Source of the DNA: Siphonodentalium dalli
Lineage: Eukaryota; Mollusca; Scaphopoda; Gadilida; Siphonodentaliidae
Length of the DNA: 64,000 nucleotides
Direction of reading: 5' to 3'
Assembly (NCBI GenBank): GCA_032622095.1
Contig: CP136069.1
Span: 682,001-746,000 of the forward strand
Both the position numbers and the translations under genes were made by a program. Below, one piece after another: positions 24,127 to 37,983 of the stretch. The notes under the pieces were generated by a model, which did no database searches, had not been told where the DNA came from, and was given only the letters and a program-made list of their open reading frames with translations. The first letter of the stretch is position 1. Each line of letters opens with the position of its first letter.

Positions 24127-25016
24127 GTGATGGCATCACCACTAGAGTTACTGTCGTGCAAAACTGTCATGGCAGCTTTGTTAAACAGACAGTATGCCCT
24201 GCCATCTGGTAAAATTTCATGCCTGAGGCTGTGTCTGATGTTGTATCATAATGTTTCGATATTTAAATTGACTTATGGTTGCTTTACATTGCTATTAAAA
24301 TATTTTTTATTTTTATTTTCTGTTAATTTTGGTAAATATTTATTATAAATTGCCAAATTCTGCATGAAAAGGGTTTAAAATTGGACAATATAGCCCTCTC
24401 AAAATGTATATTAACATTTCCTCTTCAATTTAGTAATATTATGGTATATAAGGACATACTTCAGTTATACAAGATCCATTAGCTAGTAAAATTGAAAAAA
24501 AAAGCTAAATTTTTTGGCTTTATTTTGAGGATTGACACTAATTTTCAGGATGCCTCATATTGGAAAAATAAACAACTACTGCTCAATATAATCCATTTTT
24601 GATTTCAGTAAGGTCTATATTTTGATAAAATACTATAAGAAACGCTGTTATTCACACATATACATATATATAAGAAAAATTTGAATTTTACGAAATTTCA
24701 CGTCTCACCATGATAAGTTGTTATTTCCATATTTTCTTATTTTCAAATGATGATGACCACATTTTGGACAGATTTAAATAAGAAACGCATGGATTCGCCT
24801 GTAGATAGTAAAGAAAGTGATAAATCTGGTAATTTTGCATGGATGTCAGGTACCATTAGGGGGTCAGGGGGTCTAAAGCCCCCCCCTCCCCACAATTTTG
24901 AGGAGTGTTAGCCCCCCCCCCCCATTGGGAAAATGTGTCATTTGACCCAATTAAGCTTTTCCGGCACCCAGTAGCCTTATCTGGGACGTATGCCCACCCC
25001 AAGTCGGGGGGGGGGG
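24127..25016 (+). repeat. Satellite unit U23, short (890 bp)
   Basis: Empty MITE site; no private substitution seen. Closing G run 12. Confidence 0.97.
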
Positions 25017-25899
25017 GTGATGGCATCACCACTAGAGTTACTGTCGTGCAAAACTGTCATGGCAGCTTTGTTAAACAGACAGTATGCCCTGCCATCTGGT
25101 AAAATTTCATGCCTGAGGCTGTGTCTGATGTTGTATCATAATGTTTCGATATTTAAATTGACTTATGGTTGCTTTACATTGCTATTAAAATATTTTTTAT
25201 TTTTATTTTCTGTTAATTTTGGTAAATATTTATTATAAATTGCCAAATTCTGCATGAAAAGGGTTTAAAATTGGACAATATAGCCCTCTCAAAATGTATA
25301 TTAACATTTCCTCTTCAATTTAGTAATATTATGGTATATAAGGACATACTTCAGTTATACAAGATCCATTAGCTAGTAAAATTGAAAAAAAAAGCTAAAT
25401 TTTTTGGCTTTATTTTGAGGATTGACACTAATTTTCAGGATGCCTCATATTGGAAAAATAAACAACTACTGCTCAATATAATCCATTTTTGATTTCAGTA
25501 AGGTCTATATTTTGATAAAATACTATAAGAAACGCTGTTATTCACACATATACATATATATAAGAAAAATTTGAATTTTACGAAATTTCACGTCTCACCA
25601 TGATAAGTTGTTATTTCCATATTTTCTTATTTTCAAATGATGACCACATTTTGGACAGATTTAAATAAGAAACGCATGGATTCGCCTGTAGATAGTAAAG
25701 AAAGTGATAAATCTGGTAATTTTGCATGGATGTCAGGTACCATTAGGGGGTCAGGGGGTCTAAAGCCCCCCCTCCCCACAATTTTGAGGAGTGTTAGCCC
25801 CCCCCCCCCCATTGGGAAAATGTGTCATTTGACCCAATTAAGCTTTTCCGGCACCCAGTAGCCTTATCTGGGACGTATGCCCACCCCAAGTCGGGGGGG
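25017..25899 (+). repeat. Satellite unit U24, short (883 bp)
   Basis: Empty MITE site. Lacks one triplet of ATGATGATG near 25637, as in U21, three units upstream. Closing G run 8. Confidence 0.97.
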
Positions 25900-26787
25900 G
25901 TGATGGCATCACCACTAGAGTTACTGTCGTGCAAAACTGTCATGGCAGCTTTGTTAAACAGACAGTATGCCCTGCCATCTGGTAAAATTTCATGCCTGAG
26001 GCTGTGTCTGATGTTGTATCATAATGTTTCGATATTTAAATTGACTTATGGTTGCTTTACATTGCTATTAAAATATTTTTTATTTTTATTTTCTGTTAAT
26101 TTTGGTAAATATTTATTATAAATTGCCAAATTCTGCATGAAAAGGGTTTAAAATTGGACAATATAGCCCTCTCAAAATGTATATTAACATTTCCTCTTCA
26201 ATTTAGTAATATTATGGTATATAAGGACATACTTCAGTTATACAAGATCCATTAGCTAGTAAAATTGAAAAAAAAAGCTAAATTTTTTGGCTTTATTTTG
26301 AGGATTGACACTAATTTTCAGGATGCCTCATATTGGAAAAATAAACAACTACTGCTCAATATAATCCATTTTTGATTTCAGTAAGGTCTATATTTTGATA
26401 AAATACTATAAGAAACGCTGTTATTCACACATATACATATATATAAGAAAAATTTGAATTTTACGAAATTTCACGTCTCACCATGATAAGTTGTTATTTC
26501 CATATTTTCTTATTTTCAAATGATGATGACCACATTTTGGACAGATTTAAATAAGAAACGCATGGATTCGCCTGTAGATAGTAAAGAAAGTGATAAATCT
26601 GGTAATTTTGCATGGATGTCAGGTACCATTAGGGGGTCAGGGGGTCTAAAGCCCCCCCTCCCCACAATTTTGAGGAGTGTTAGCCCCCCCCCCATTGGGA
26701 AAATGTGTCATTTGACCCAATTAAGCTTTTCCGGCACCCAGTAGCCTTATCTGGGACGTATGCCCACCCCAAGTCGGGGGGGGGGGG
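25900..26787 (+). repeat. Satellite unit U25, short (888 bp)
   Basis: Empty MITE site; no private substitution seen. Closing G run 13. Confidence 0.97.
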
Positions 26788-27678
26788 GTGATGGCATCAC
26801 CACTAGAGTTACTGTCGTGCAAAACTGTCATGGCAGCTTTGTTAAACAGACAGTATGCCCTGCCATCTGGTAAAATTTCATGCCTGAGGCTGTGTCTGAT
26901 GTTGTATCATAATGTTTCGATATTTAAATTGACTTATGGTTGCTTTACATTGCTATTAAAATATTTTTTATTTTTATTTTCTGTTAATTTTGGTAAATAT
27001 TTATTATAAATTGCCAAATTCTGCATGAAAAGGGTTTAAAATTGGACAATATAGCCCTCTCAAAATGTATATTAACATTTCCTCTTCAATTTAGTAATAT
27101 TATGGTATATAAGGACATACTTCAGTTATACAAGATCCATTAGCTAGTAAAATTGAAAAAAAAAGCTAAATTTTTTGGCTTTATTTTGAGGATTGACACT
27201 AATTTTCAGGATGCCTCATATTGGAAAAATAAACAACTACTGCTCAATATAATCCATTTTTGATTTCAGTAAGGTCTATATTTTGATAAAATACTATAAG
27301 AAACGCTGTTATTCACACATATACATATATATAAGAAAAATTTGAATTTTACGAAATTTCACGTCTCACCATGATAAGTTGTTATTTCCATATTTTCTTA
27401 TTTTCAAATGATGATGACCACATTTTGGACAGATTTAAATAAGAAACGCATGGATTCGCCTGTAGATAGTAAAGAAAGTGATAAATCTGGTAATTTTGCA
27501 TGGATGTCAGGTACCATTAGGGGGTCAGGGGGTCTAAAGCCCCCCCTCCCCACAATTTTGAGGAGTGTTAGCCCCCCCCCCCCCCCCCATTGGGAAAATG
27601 TGTCATTTGACCCAATTAAGCTTTTCCGGCACCCAGTAGCCTTATCTAGGACGTATGCCCACCCCAAGTCGGGGGGGG
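26788..27678 (+). repeat. Satellite unit U26, short (891 bp)
   Basis: Empty MITE site. Longest uninterrupted poly-C run seen (17, ending about 27588). Private change 27648 G to A. Closing G run 9. Confidence 0.97.
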
Positions 27679-29026
27679 GTGATGGCATCACCACTAGAGT
27701 TACTGTCGTGCAAAACTGTCATGGCAGCTTTGTTAAACAGACAGTATGCCCTGCCATCTGGTAAAATTTCATGCCTGAGGCTGTGTCTGATGTTGTATCA
27801 TAATGTTTCGATATTTAAATTGACTTATGGTTGCTTTACATTGCTATTAAAATATTTTTTATTTTTATTTTCTGTTAATTTTGGTAAATATTTATTATAA
27901 ATTGCCAAATTCTGCATGAAAAGGGTTTAAAATTGGACAATATAGCCCTCTCAAAATGTATATTAACATTTCCTCTTCAATTTAGTAATATTATGGTATA
28001 TAAGGACATACTTCAGTTATACAAGATCCATTAGCTAGTAAAATTGAAAAAAAAAGCTAAATTTTTTGGCTTTATTTTGAGGATTGACACTAATTTTCAG
28101 GATGCCTCATATTGGAAAAATAAACAACTACTGCTCAATATAATCCATTTTTGATTTCAGTAAGGTCTATATTTTGATAAAATACTATAAGAAACGCTGT
28201 TATTCACACATATACATATATATAGGAATCAGGGAGCTAAATGTGTTCTAGAGTCGGGGAGCGAGTACACCGTGGAACCCTAAAGGTGAAGGTAACTGAA
28301 GAATGACCTTCACCTGATACATGCGACACGTTATTAAAGGATGACATCGCGTTTATTTGATTTGTACATAATATCTAAATAATTTAAACTGGTGAATGAA
28401 TGGGGGAACGGATTTTTGTGAGCGGGAAATGTATTTAACTAGCTGTTGTAGATCTGGGTTTTTCCAGATCAAATTTGGCTGTGAGATAGCCCTGTCGTAC
28501 ACTTGGGGATTTATTTTAAAAAGTAAACACATGACCTATGATTTTTCTTGCATTTTCGTGATCAACTGGTGTCAATCTAGCTGTGTAAACATCACTGGTA
28601 TGGCCTGCAGGCTTCAATTCAGCGAATTTGGCCGAAACGTTAACACTGTCGCCTATGGGAAACCATTTAGTTCCGTGATTCCTATAAGAAAAATTTGAAT
28701 TTTACGAAATTTCACGTCTCACCATGATAAGTTGTTATTTCCATATTTTCTTATTTTCAAATGATGATGACCACATTTTGGACAGATTTAAATAAGAAAC
28801 GCATGGATTCGCCTGTAGATAGTAAAGAAAGTGATAAATCTGGTAATTTTGCATGGATGTCAGGTACCATTAGGGGGTCAGGGGGTCTAAAGCCCCCCCC
28901 TCCCCACAATTTTGAGGAGTGTTAGCCCCCCCCCCCATTGGGAAAATGTGTCATTTGACCCAATTAAGCTTTTCCGGCACCCAGTAGCCTTATCTGGGAC
29001 GTATGCCCACCCCAAGTCGGGGGGGG
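27679..29026 (+). repeat. Satellite unit U27, long (1348 bp)
   Basis: First of five consecutive long units. MITE at 28225-28682. No private substitution seen. Closing G run 9. Confidence 0.97.
28225..28682. mobile_element. MITE copy in U27
   Basis: 458 bp, matching the U1 copy by eye. Confidence 0.8.
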
Positions 29027-30373
29027 GTGATGGCATCACCACTAGAGTTACTGTCGTGCAAAACTGTCATGGCAGCTTTGTTAAACAGACAGTATGCCCT
29101 GCCATCTGGTAAAATTTCATGCCTGAGGCTGTGTCTGATGTTGTATCATAATGTTTCGATATTTAAATTGACTTATGGTTGCTTTACATTGCTATTAAAA
29201 TATTTTTTATTTTTATTTTCTGTTAATTTTGGTAAATATTTATTATAAATTGCCAAATTCTGCATGAAAAGGGTTTAAAATTGGACAATATAGCCCTCTC
29301 AAAATGTATATTAACATTTCCTCTTCAATTTAGTAATATTATGGTATATAAGGACATACTTCAGTTATACAAGATCCATTAGCTAGTAAAATTGAAAAAA
29401 AAGGCTAAATTTTTTGGCTTTATTTTGAGGATTGACACTAATTTTCAGGATGCCTCATATTGGAAAAATAAACAACTACTGCTCAATATAATCCATTTTT
29501 GATTTCAGTAAGGTCTATATTTTGATAAAATACTATAAGAAACGCTGTTATTCACACATATACATATATATAGGAATCAGGGAGCTAAATGTGTTCTAGA
29601 GTCGGGGAGCGAGTACACCGTGGAACCCTAAAGGTGAAGGTAACTGAAGAATGACCTTCACCTGATACATGCGACACGTTATTAAAGGATGACATCGCGT
29701 TTATTTGATTTGTACATAATATCTAAATAATTTAAACTGATGAATGAATGGGGGAACGGATTTTTGTGAGCGGGAAATGTATTTAACTAGCTGTTGTAGA
29801 TCTGGGTTTTTCCAGATCAAATTTGGCTGTGAGATAGCCCTGTCGTACACTTGGGGATTTATTTTAAAAAGTAAACACATGACCTATGATTTTTCTTGCA
29901 TTTTCGTGATCAACTGGTGTCAATCTAGCTGTGTAAACATCACTGGTATGGCCTGCAGGCTTCAATTCAGCGAATTTGGCCGAAACGTTAACACTGTCGC
30001 CTATGGGAAACCATTTAGTTCCGTGATTCCTATAAGAAAAATTTGAATTTTACGAAATTTCACGTCTCACCATGATAATTTGTTATTTCCATATTTTCTT
30101 ATTTTCAAATGATGATGACCACATTTTGGACAGATTTAAATAAGAAACGCATGGATTCGCCTGTAGATAGTAAAGAAAGTGATAAATCTGGTAATTTTGC
30201 ATGGATGTCAGGTACCATTAGGGGGTCAGGGGGTCTAAAGCCCCCCCTCCCCACAATTTTGAGGAGTGTTAGCCCCCCCCCCCATTGGGAAAATGTGTCA
30301 TTTGACCCAATTAAGCTTTTCCGGCACCCAGTAGCCTTATCTGGGACGTATGCCCACCCCAAGTCGGGGGGGG
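29027..30373 (+). repeat. Satellite unit U28, long (1347 bp)
   Basis: MITE at 29573-30030. 29403 A to G in the A-tract hairpin is private. 30079 G to T is shared with the next unit U29. Closing G run 9. Confidence 0.97.
29573..30030. mobile_element. MITE copy in U28
   Basis: 458 bp with private change 29740 G to A. Confidence 0.8.
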
Positions 30374-31723
30374 GTGATGGCATCACCACTAGAGTTACTG
30401 TCGTGCAAAACTGTCATGGCAGCTTTGTTAAACAGACAGTATGCCCTGCCATCTGGTAAAATTTCATGCCTGAGGCTGTGTCTGATGTTGTATCATAATG
30501 TTTCGATATTTAAATTGACTTATGGTTGCTTTACATTGCTATTAAAATATTTTTTATTTTTATTTTCTGTTAATTTTGGTAAATATTTATTATAAATTGC
30601 CAAATTCTGCATGAAAAGGGTTTAAAATTGGACAATATAGCCCTCTCAAAATGTATATTAACATTTCCTCTTCAATTTAGTAATATTATGGTATATAAGG
30701 ACATACTTCAGTTATACAAGATCCATTAGCTAGTAAAATTGAAAAAAAAAGCTAAATTTTTTGGCTTTATTTTGAGGATTGACACTAATTTTCAGGATGC
30801 CTCATATTGGAAAAATAAACAACTACTGCTCAATATAATCCATTTTTGATTTCAGTAAGGTCTATATTTTGATAAAATACTATAAGAAACGCTGTTATTC
30901 ACACATATACATATATATAGGAATCAGGGAGCTAAATGTGTTCTAGAGTCGGGGAGCGAGTACACCGTGGAACCCTAAAGGTGAAGGTAACTGAAGAATG
31001 ACCTTCACCTGATACATGCGACACGTTATTAAAGGATGACATCGCGTTTATTTGATTTGTACATAATATCTAAATAATTTAAACTGGTGAATGAATGGGG
31101 GAACGGATTTTTGTGAGCGGGAAATGTATTTAACTAGCTGTTGTAGATCTGGGTTTTTCCAGATCAAATTTGGCTGTGAGATAGCCCTGTCGTACACTTG
31201 GGGATTTATTTTAAAAAGTAAACACATGACCTATGATTTTTCTTGCATTTTCGTGATCAACTGGTGTCAATCTAGCTGTGTAAACATCACTGGTATGGCC
31301 TGCAGGCTTCAATTCAGCGAATTTGGCCGAAACGTTAACACTGTCGCCTATGGGAAACCATTTAGTTCCGTGATTCCTATAAGAAAATTTTGAATTTTAC
31401 GAAATTTCACGTCTCACCATGATAATTTGTTATTTCCATATTTTCTTATTTTCAAATGATGATGACCACATTTTGGACAGATTTAAATAAGAAACGCATG
31501 GATTCGCCTGTAGATAGTAAAGAAAGTGATAAATCTGGTAATTTTGCATGGATGTCAGGTACCATTAGGGGGTCAGGGGGTCTAAAGCCCCCCCTCCCCA
31601 CAATTTTGAGGAGTGTTAGCCCCCCCCCATTGGGAAAATGTGTCATTTGACCCAATTAAGCTTTTCCGGCACCCAGTAGCCTTATCTGGGACGTATGCCC
31701 ACCCCAAGTCGGGGGGGGGGGGG
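30374..31723 (+). repeat. Satellite unit U29, long (1350 bp)
   Basis: MITE at 30920-31377. Carries 31426 G to T shared with U28 and 31388 A to T shared with U30, so it is a bridge between its neighbours. Poly-C 9, closing G run 14. Confidence 0.97.
30920..31377. mobile_element. MITE copy in U29
   Basis: 458 bp, matching the U1 copy by eye; the variants of this unit lie just outside it. Confidence 0.8.
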
Positions 31724-33071
31724 GTGATGGCATCACCACTAGAGTTACTGTCGTGCAAAACTGTCATGGCAGCTTTGTTAAACAGACAGTATGCCCTGCC
31801 ATCTGGTAAAATTTCATGCCTGAGGCTGTGTCTGATGTTGTATCATAATGTTTCGATATTTAAATTGACTTATGGTTGCTTTACATTGCTATTAAAATAT
31901 TTTTTATTTTTATTTTCTGTTAATTTTGGTAAATATTTATTATAAATTGCCAAATTCTGCATGAAAAGGGTTTAAAATTGGACAATATAGCCCTCTCAAA
32001 ATGTATATTAACATTTCCTCTTCAATTTAGTAATATTATGGTATATAAGGACATACTTCAGTTATACAAGATCCATTAGCTAGTAAAATTGAAAAAAAAA
32101 GCTAAATTTTTTGGCTTTATTTTGAGGATTGACACTAATTTTCAGGATGCCTCATATTGGAAAAATAAACAACTACTGCTCAATATAATCCATTTTTGAT
32201 TTCAGTAAGGTCTATATTTTGATAAAATACTATAAGAAACGCTGTTATTCACACATATACATATATATAGGAATCAGGGAGCTAAATGTGTTCTAGAGTC
32301 GGGGAGCGAGTACACCGTGGAACCCTAAAGGTGAAGGTAACTGAAGAATGACCTTCACCTGATACATGCGACACGTTATTAAAGGATGACATCGCGTTTA
32401 TTTGATTTGTACATAATATCTAAATAATTTAAACTGGTGAATGAATGGGGGAACGGATTTTTGTGAGCGGGAAATGTATTTAACTAGCTGTTGTAGATCT
32501 GGGTTTTTCCAGATCAAATTTGGCTGTGAGATAGCCCTGTCGTACACTTGGGGATTTATTTTAAAAAGTAAACACATGACCTATGATTTTTCTTGCATTT
32601 TCGTGATCAACTGGTGTCAATCTAGCTGTGTAAACATCACTGGTATGGCCTGCAGGCTTCAATTCAGCGAATTTGGCCGAAACGTTAACACTGTCGCCTA
32701 TGGGAAACCATTTAGTTCCGTGATTCCTATAAGAAAATTTTGAATTTTACGAAATTTCACGTCTCACCATGATAAGTTGTTATTTCCATATTTTCTTATT
32801 TTCAAATGATGATGACCACATTTTGGACAGATTTAAATAAGAAACGCATGGATTCGCCTGTAGATAGTAAAGAAAGTGATAAATCTGGTAATTTTGCATG
32901 GATGTCAGGTACCATTAGGGGGTCAGGGGGTCTAAAGCCCCCCCTCCCCACAATTTTGAGGAGTGTTAGCCCCCCCCCCATTGGGAAAATGTGTCATTTG
33001 ACCCAATTAAGCTTTTCCGGCACCCAGTAGCCTTATCTGGGACGTATGCCCACCCCAAGTCGGGGGGGGGG
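31724..33071 (+). repeat. Satellite unit U30, long (1348 bp)
   Basis: MITE at 32270-32727. 32738 A to T, ten bases beyond the element, is shared with U29. Closing G run 11. Confidence 0.97.
32270..32727. mobile_element. MITE copy in U30
   Basis: 458 bp, matching the U1 copy by eye. Confidence 0.8.
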
Positions 33072-34423
33072 GTGATGGCATCACCACTAGAGTTACTGTC
33101 GTGCAAAACTGTCATGGCAGCTTTGTTAAACAGACAGTATGCCCTGCCATCTGGTAAAATTTCATGCCTGAGGCTGTGTCTGATGTTGTATCATAATGTT
33201 TCGATATTTAAATTGACTTATGGTTGCTTTACATTGCTATTAAAATATTTTTTATTTTTATTTTCTGTTAATTTTGGTAAATATTTATTATAAATTGCCA
33301 AATTCTGCATGAAAAGGGTTTAAAATTGGACAATATAGCCCTCTCAAAATGTATATTAACATTTCCTCTTCAATTTAGTAATATTATGGTATATAAGGAC
33401 ATACTTCAGTTATACAAGATCCATTAGCTAGTAAAATTGAAAAAAAAAGCTAAATTTTTTGGCTTTATTTTGAGGATTGACACTAATTTTCAGGATGCCT
33501 CATATTGGAAAAATAAACAACTACTGCTCAATATAATCCATTTTTGATTTCAGTAAGGTCTATATTTTGATAAAATACTATAAGAAACGCTGTTATTCAC
33601 ACATATACATATATATAGGAATCAGGGAGCTAAATGTGTTCTAGAGTCGGGGAGCGAGTACACCGTGGAACCCTAAAGGTGAAGGTAACTGAAGAATGAC
33701 CTTCACCTGATACATGCGACACGTTATTAAAGGATGACATCGCGTTTATTTGATTTGTACATAATATCTAAATAATTTAAACTGGTGAATGAATGGGGGA
33801 ACGGATTTTTGTGAGCGGGAAATGTATTTAACTAGCTGTTGTAGATCTGGGTTTTTCCAGATCAAATTTGGCTGTGAGATAGCCCTGTCGTACACTTGGG
33901 GATTTATTTTAAAAAGTAAACACATGACCTATGATTTTTCTTGCATTTTCGTGATCAACTGGTGTCAATCTAGCTGTGTAAACATCACTGGTATGGCCTG
34001 CAGGCTTCAATTCAGCGAATTTGGCCGAAACGTTAACACTGTCGCCTATGGGAAACCATTTAGTTCCGTGATTCCTATAAGAAAAATTTGAATTTTACGA
34101 AATTTCACGTCTCACCATGATAAGTTGTTATTTCCATATTTTCTTATTTTCAAATGATGATGACCACATTTTGGACAGATTTAAATAAGAAACGCATGGA
34201 TTCGCCTGTAGATAGTAAAGAAAGTGATAAATCTGGTAATTTTGCATGGATGTCAGGTACCATTAGGGGGTCAGGGGGTCTAAAGCCCCCCCTCCCCACA
34301 ATTTTGAAGAGTGTTAGCCCCCCCCCCCATTGGGAAAATGTGTCATTTGACCCAATTAAGCTTTTCCGGCACCCAGTAGCCTTATCTGGGACGTATGCCC
34401 ACCCCAAGTCGGGGGGGGGGGGG
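33072..34423 (+). repeat. Satellite unit U31, long (1352 bp)
   Basis: MITE at 33618-34075. 34308 G to A (GAGG to GAAG) is shared with the short unit U33. Closing G run 14. Confidence 0.97.
33618..34075. mobile_element. MITE copy in U31
   Basis: 458 bp, matching the U1 copy by eye. Confidence 0.8.
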
Positions 34424-35315
34424 GTGATGGCATCACCACTAGAGTTACTGTCGTGCAAAACTGTCATGGCAGCTTTGTTAAACAGACAGTATGCCCTGCC
34501 ATCTGGTAAAATTTCATGCCTGAGGCTGTGTCTGATGTTGTATCATAATGTTTCGATATTTAAATTGACTTATGGTTGCTTTACATTGCTATTAAAATAT
34601 TTTTTATTTTTATTTTCTGTTAATTTTGGTAAATATTTATTATAAATTGCCAAATTCTGCATGAAAAGGGTTTAAAATTGGACAATATAGCCCTCTCAAA
34701 ATGTATATTAACATTTCCTCTTCAATTTAGTAATATTATGGTATATAAGGACATACTTCAGTTATACAAGATCCATTAGCTAGTAAAATTGAAAAAAAAA
34801 GCTAAATTTTTTGGCTTTATTTTGAGGATTGACACTAATTTTCAGGATGCCTCATATTGGAAAAATAAACAACTACTGCTCAATATAATCCATTTTTGAT
34901 TTCAGTAAGGTCTATATTTTGATAAAATACTATAAGAAACGCTGTTATTCACACATATACATATATATAAGAAAAATTTGAATTTTACGAAATTTCACGT
35001 CTCACCATGATAAGTTGTTATTTCCATATTTTCTTATTTTCAAATGATGATGACCACATTTTGGACAGATTTAAATAAGAAACGCATGGATTCGCCTGTA
35101 GATAGTAAAGAAAGTGATAAATCTGGTAATTTTGCATGGATGTCAGGTACCATTAGGGGGTCAGGGGGTCTAAAGCCCCCCCCTCCCCACAATTTTGAGG
35201 AGTGTTAGCCCCCCCCCCCCCATTGGGAAAATGTGTCATTTGACCCAATTAAGCTTTTCCGGCACCCAGTAGCCTTATCTGGGACGTATGCCCACCCCAA
35301 GTCGGGGGGGGGGGG
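34424..35315 (+). repeat. Satellite unit U32, short (892 bp)
   Basis: Empty MITE site. First C run eight, as in U34 and U35; no private substitution seen. Closing G run 13. Confidence 0.97.
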
Positions 35316-36203
35316 GTGATGGCATCACCACTAGAGTTACTGTCGTGCAAAACTGTCATGGCAGCTTTGTTAAACAGACAGTATGCCCTGCCATCTGGTA
35401 AAATTTCATGCCTGAGGCTGTGTCTGATGTTGTATCATAATGTTTCGATATTTAAATTGACTTATGGTTGCTTTACATTGCTATTAAAATATTTTTTATT
35501 TTTATTTTCTGTTAATTTTGGTAAATATTTATTATAAATTGCCAAATTCTGCATGAAAAGGGTTTAAAATTGGACAATATAGCCCTCTCAAAATGTATAT
35601 TAACATTTCCTCTTCAATTTAGTAATATTATGGTATATAAGGACATACTTCAGTTATACAAGATCCATTAGCTAGTAAAATTGAAAAAAAAAGCTAAATT
35701 TTTTGGCTTTATTTTGAGGATTGACACTAATTTTCAGGATGCCTCATATTGGAAAAATAAACAACTACTGCTCAATATAATCCATTTTTGATTTCAGTAA
35801 GGTCTATATTTTGATAAAATACTATAAGAAACGCTGTTATTCACACATATACATATATATAAGAAAAATTTGAATTTTACGAAATTTCACGTCTCACCAT
35901 GATAAGTTGTTATTTCCATATTTTCTTATTTTCAAATGATGATGACCACATTTTGGACAGATTTAAATAAGAAACGCATGGATTCGCCTGTAGATAGTAA
36001 AGAAAGTGATAAATCTGGTAATTTTGCATGGATGTCAGGTACCATTAGGGGGTCAGGGGGTCTAAAGCCCCCCCTCCCCACAATTTTGAAGAGTGTTAGC
36101 CCCCCCCCCCATTGGGAAAATGTGTCATTTGACCCAATTAAGCTTTTCCGGCACCCAGTAGCCTTATCTGGGACGTATGCCCACCCCAAGTCGGGGGGGG
36201 GGG
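35316..36203 (+). repeat. Satellite unit U33, short (888 bp)
   Basis: Empty MITE site, yet it carries the GAAG variant (36090) of the long unit U31. The order GAAG, C8, GAAG, C8 over U31-U34 suggests a two-unit duplication followed by loss or gain of the insert. Closing G run 12. Confidence 0.97.
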
Positions 36204-37092
36204 GTGATGGCATCACCACTAGAGTTACTGTCGTGCAAAACTGTCATGGCAGCTTTGTTAAACAGACAGTATGCCCTGCCATCTGGTAAAATTTCATGCC
36301 TGAGGCTGTGTCTGATGTTGTATCATAATGTTTCGATATTTAAATTGACTTATGGTTGCTTTACATTGCTATTAAAATATTTTTTATTTTTATTTTCTGT
36401 TAATTTTGGTAAATATTTATTATAAATTGCCAAATTCTGCATGAAAAGGGTTTAAAATTGGACAATATAGCCCTCTCAAAATGTATATTAACATTTCCTC
36501 TTCAATTTAGTAATATTATGGTATATAAGGACATACTTCAGTTATACAAGATCCATTAGCTAGTAAAATTGAAAAAAAAAGCTAAATTTTTTGGCTTTAT
36601 TTTGAGGATTGACACTAATTTTCAGGATGCCTCATATTGGAAAAATAAACAACTACTGCTCAATATAATCCATTTTTGATTTCAGTAAGGTCTATATTTT
36701 GATAAAATACTATAAGAAACGCTGTTATTCACACATATACATATATATAAGAAAAATTTGAATTTTACGAAATTTCACGTCTCACCATGATAAGTTGTTA
36801 TTTCCATATTTTCTTATTTTCAAATGATGATGACCACATTTTGGACAGATTTAAATAAGAAACGCATGGATTCGCCTGTAGATAGTAAAGAAAGTGATAA
36901 ATCTGGTAATTTTGCATGGATGTCAGGTACCATTAGGGGGTCAGGGGGTCTAAAGCCCCCCCCTCCCCACAATTTTGAGGAGTGTTAGCCCCCCCCCCCC
37001 CATTGGGAAAATGTGTCATTTGACCCAATTAAGCTTTTCCGGCACCCAGTAGCCTTATCTGGGACGTATGCCCACCCCAAGTCGGGGGGGGG
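36204..37092 (+). repeat. Satellite unit U34, short (889 bp)
   Basis: Empty MITE site. First C run eight. No private substitution seen. Closing G run 10. Confidence 0.97.
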
Positions 37093-37983
37093 GTGATGGC
37101 ATCACCACTAGAGTTACTGTCGTGCAAAACTGTCATGGCAGCTTTGTTAAACAGACAGTATGCCCTGCCATCTGGTAAAATTTCATGCCTGAGGCTGTGT
37201 CTGATGTTGTATCATAATGTTTCGATATTTAAATTGACTTATGGTTGCTTTACATTGCTATTAAAATATTTTTTATTTTTATTTTCTGTTAATTTTGGTA
37301 AATATTTATTATAAATTGCCAAATTCTGCATGAAAAGGGTTTAAAATTGGACAATATAGCCCTCTCAAAATGTATATTAACATTTCCTCTTCAATTTAGT
37401 AATATTATGGTATATAAGGACATACTTCAGTTATACAAGATCCATTAGCTAGTAAAATTGAAAAAAAAAGCTAAATTTTTTGGCTTTATTTTGAGGATTG
37501 ACACTAATTTTCAGGATGCCTCATATTGGAAAAATAAACAACTACTGCTCAATATAATCCATTTTTGATTTCAGTAAGGTCTATATTTTGATAAAATACT
37601 ATAAGAAACGCTGTTATTCACACATATACATATATATAAGAAAAATTTGAATTTTACGAAATTTCACGTCTCACCATGATAAGTTGTTATTTCCATATTT
37701 TCTTATTTTCAAATGATGATGACCACATTTTGGACAGATTTAAATAAGAAACGCATGGATTCGCCTGTAGATAGTAAAGAAAGTGATAAATCTGGTAATT
37801 TTGCATGGATGTCAGGTACCATTAGGGGGTCAGGGGGTCTAAAGCCCCCCCCTCCCCACAATTTTGAGGAGTGTTAGCCCCCCCCCCCCCCATTGGGAAA
37901 ATGTGTCATTTGACCCAATTAAGCTTTTCCGGCACCCAGTAGCCTTATCTGGGACGTATGCCCACCCCAAGTCGGGGGGGGGG
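37093..37983 (+). repeat. Satellite unit U35, short (891 bp)
   Basis: Empty MITE site. First C run eight. No private substitution seen. Closing G run 11. Confidence 0.97.
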
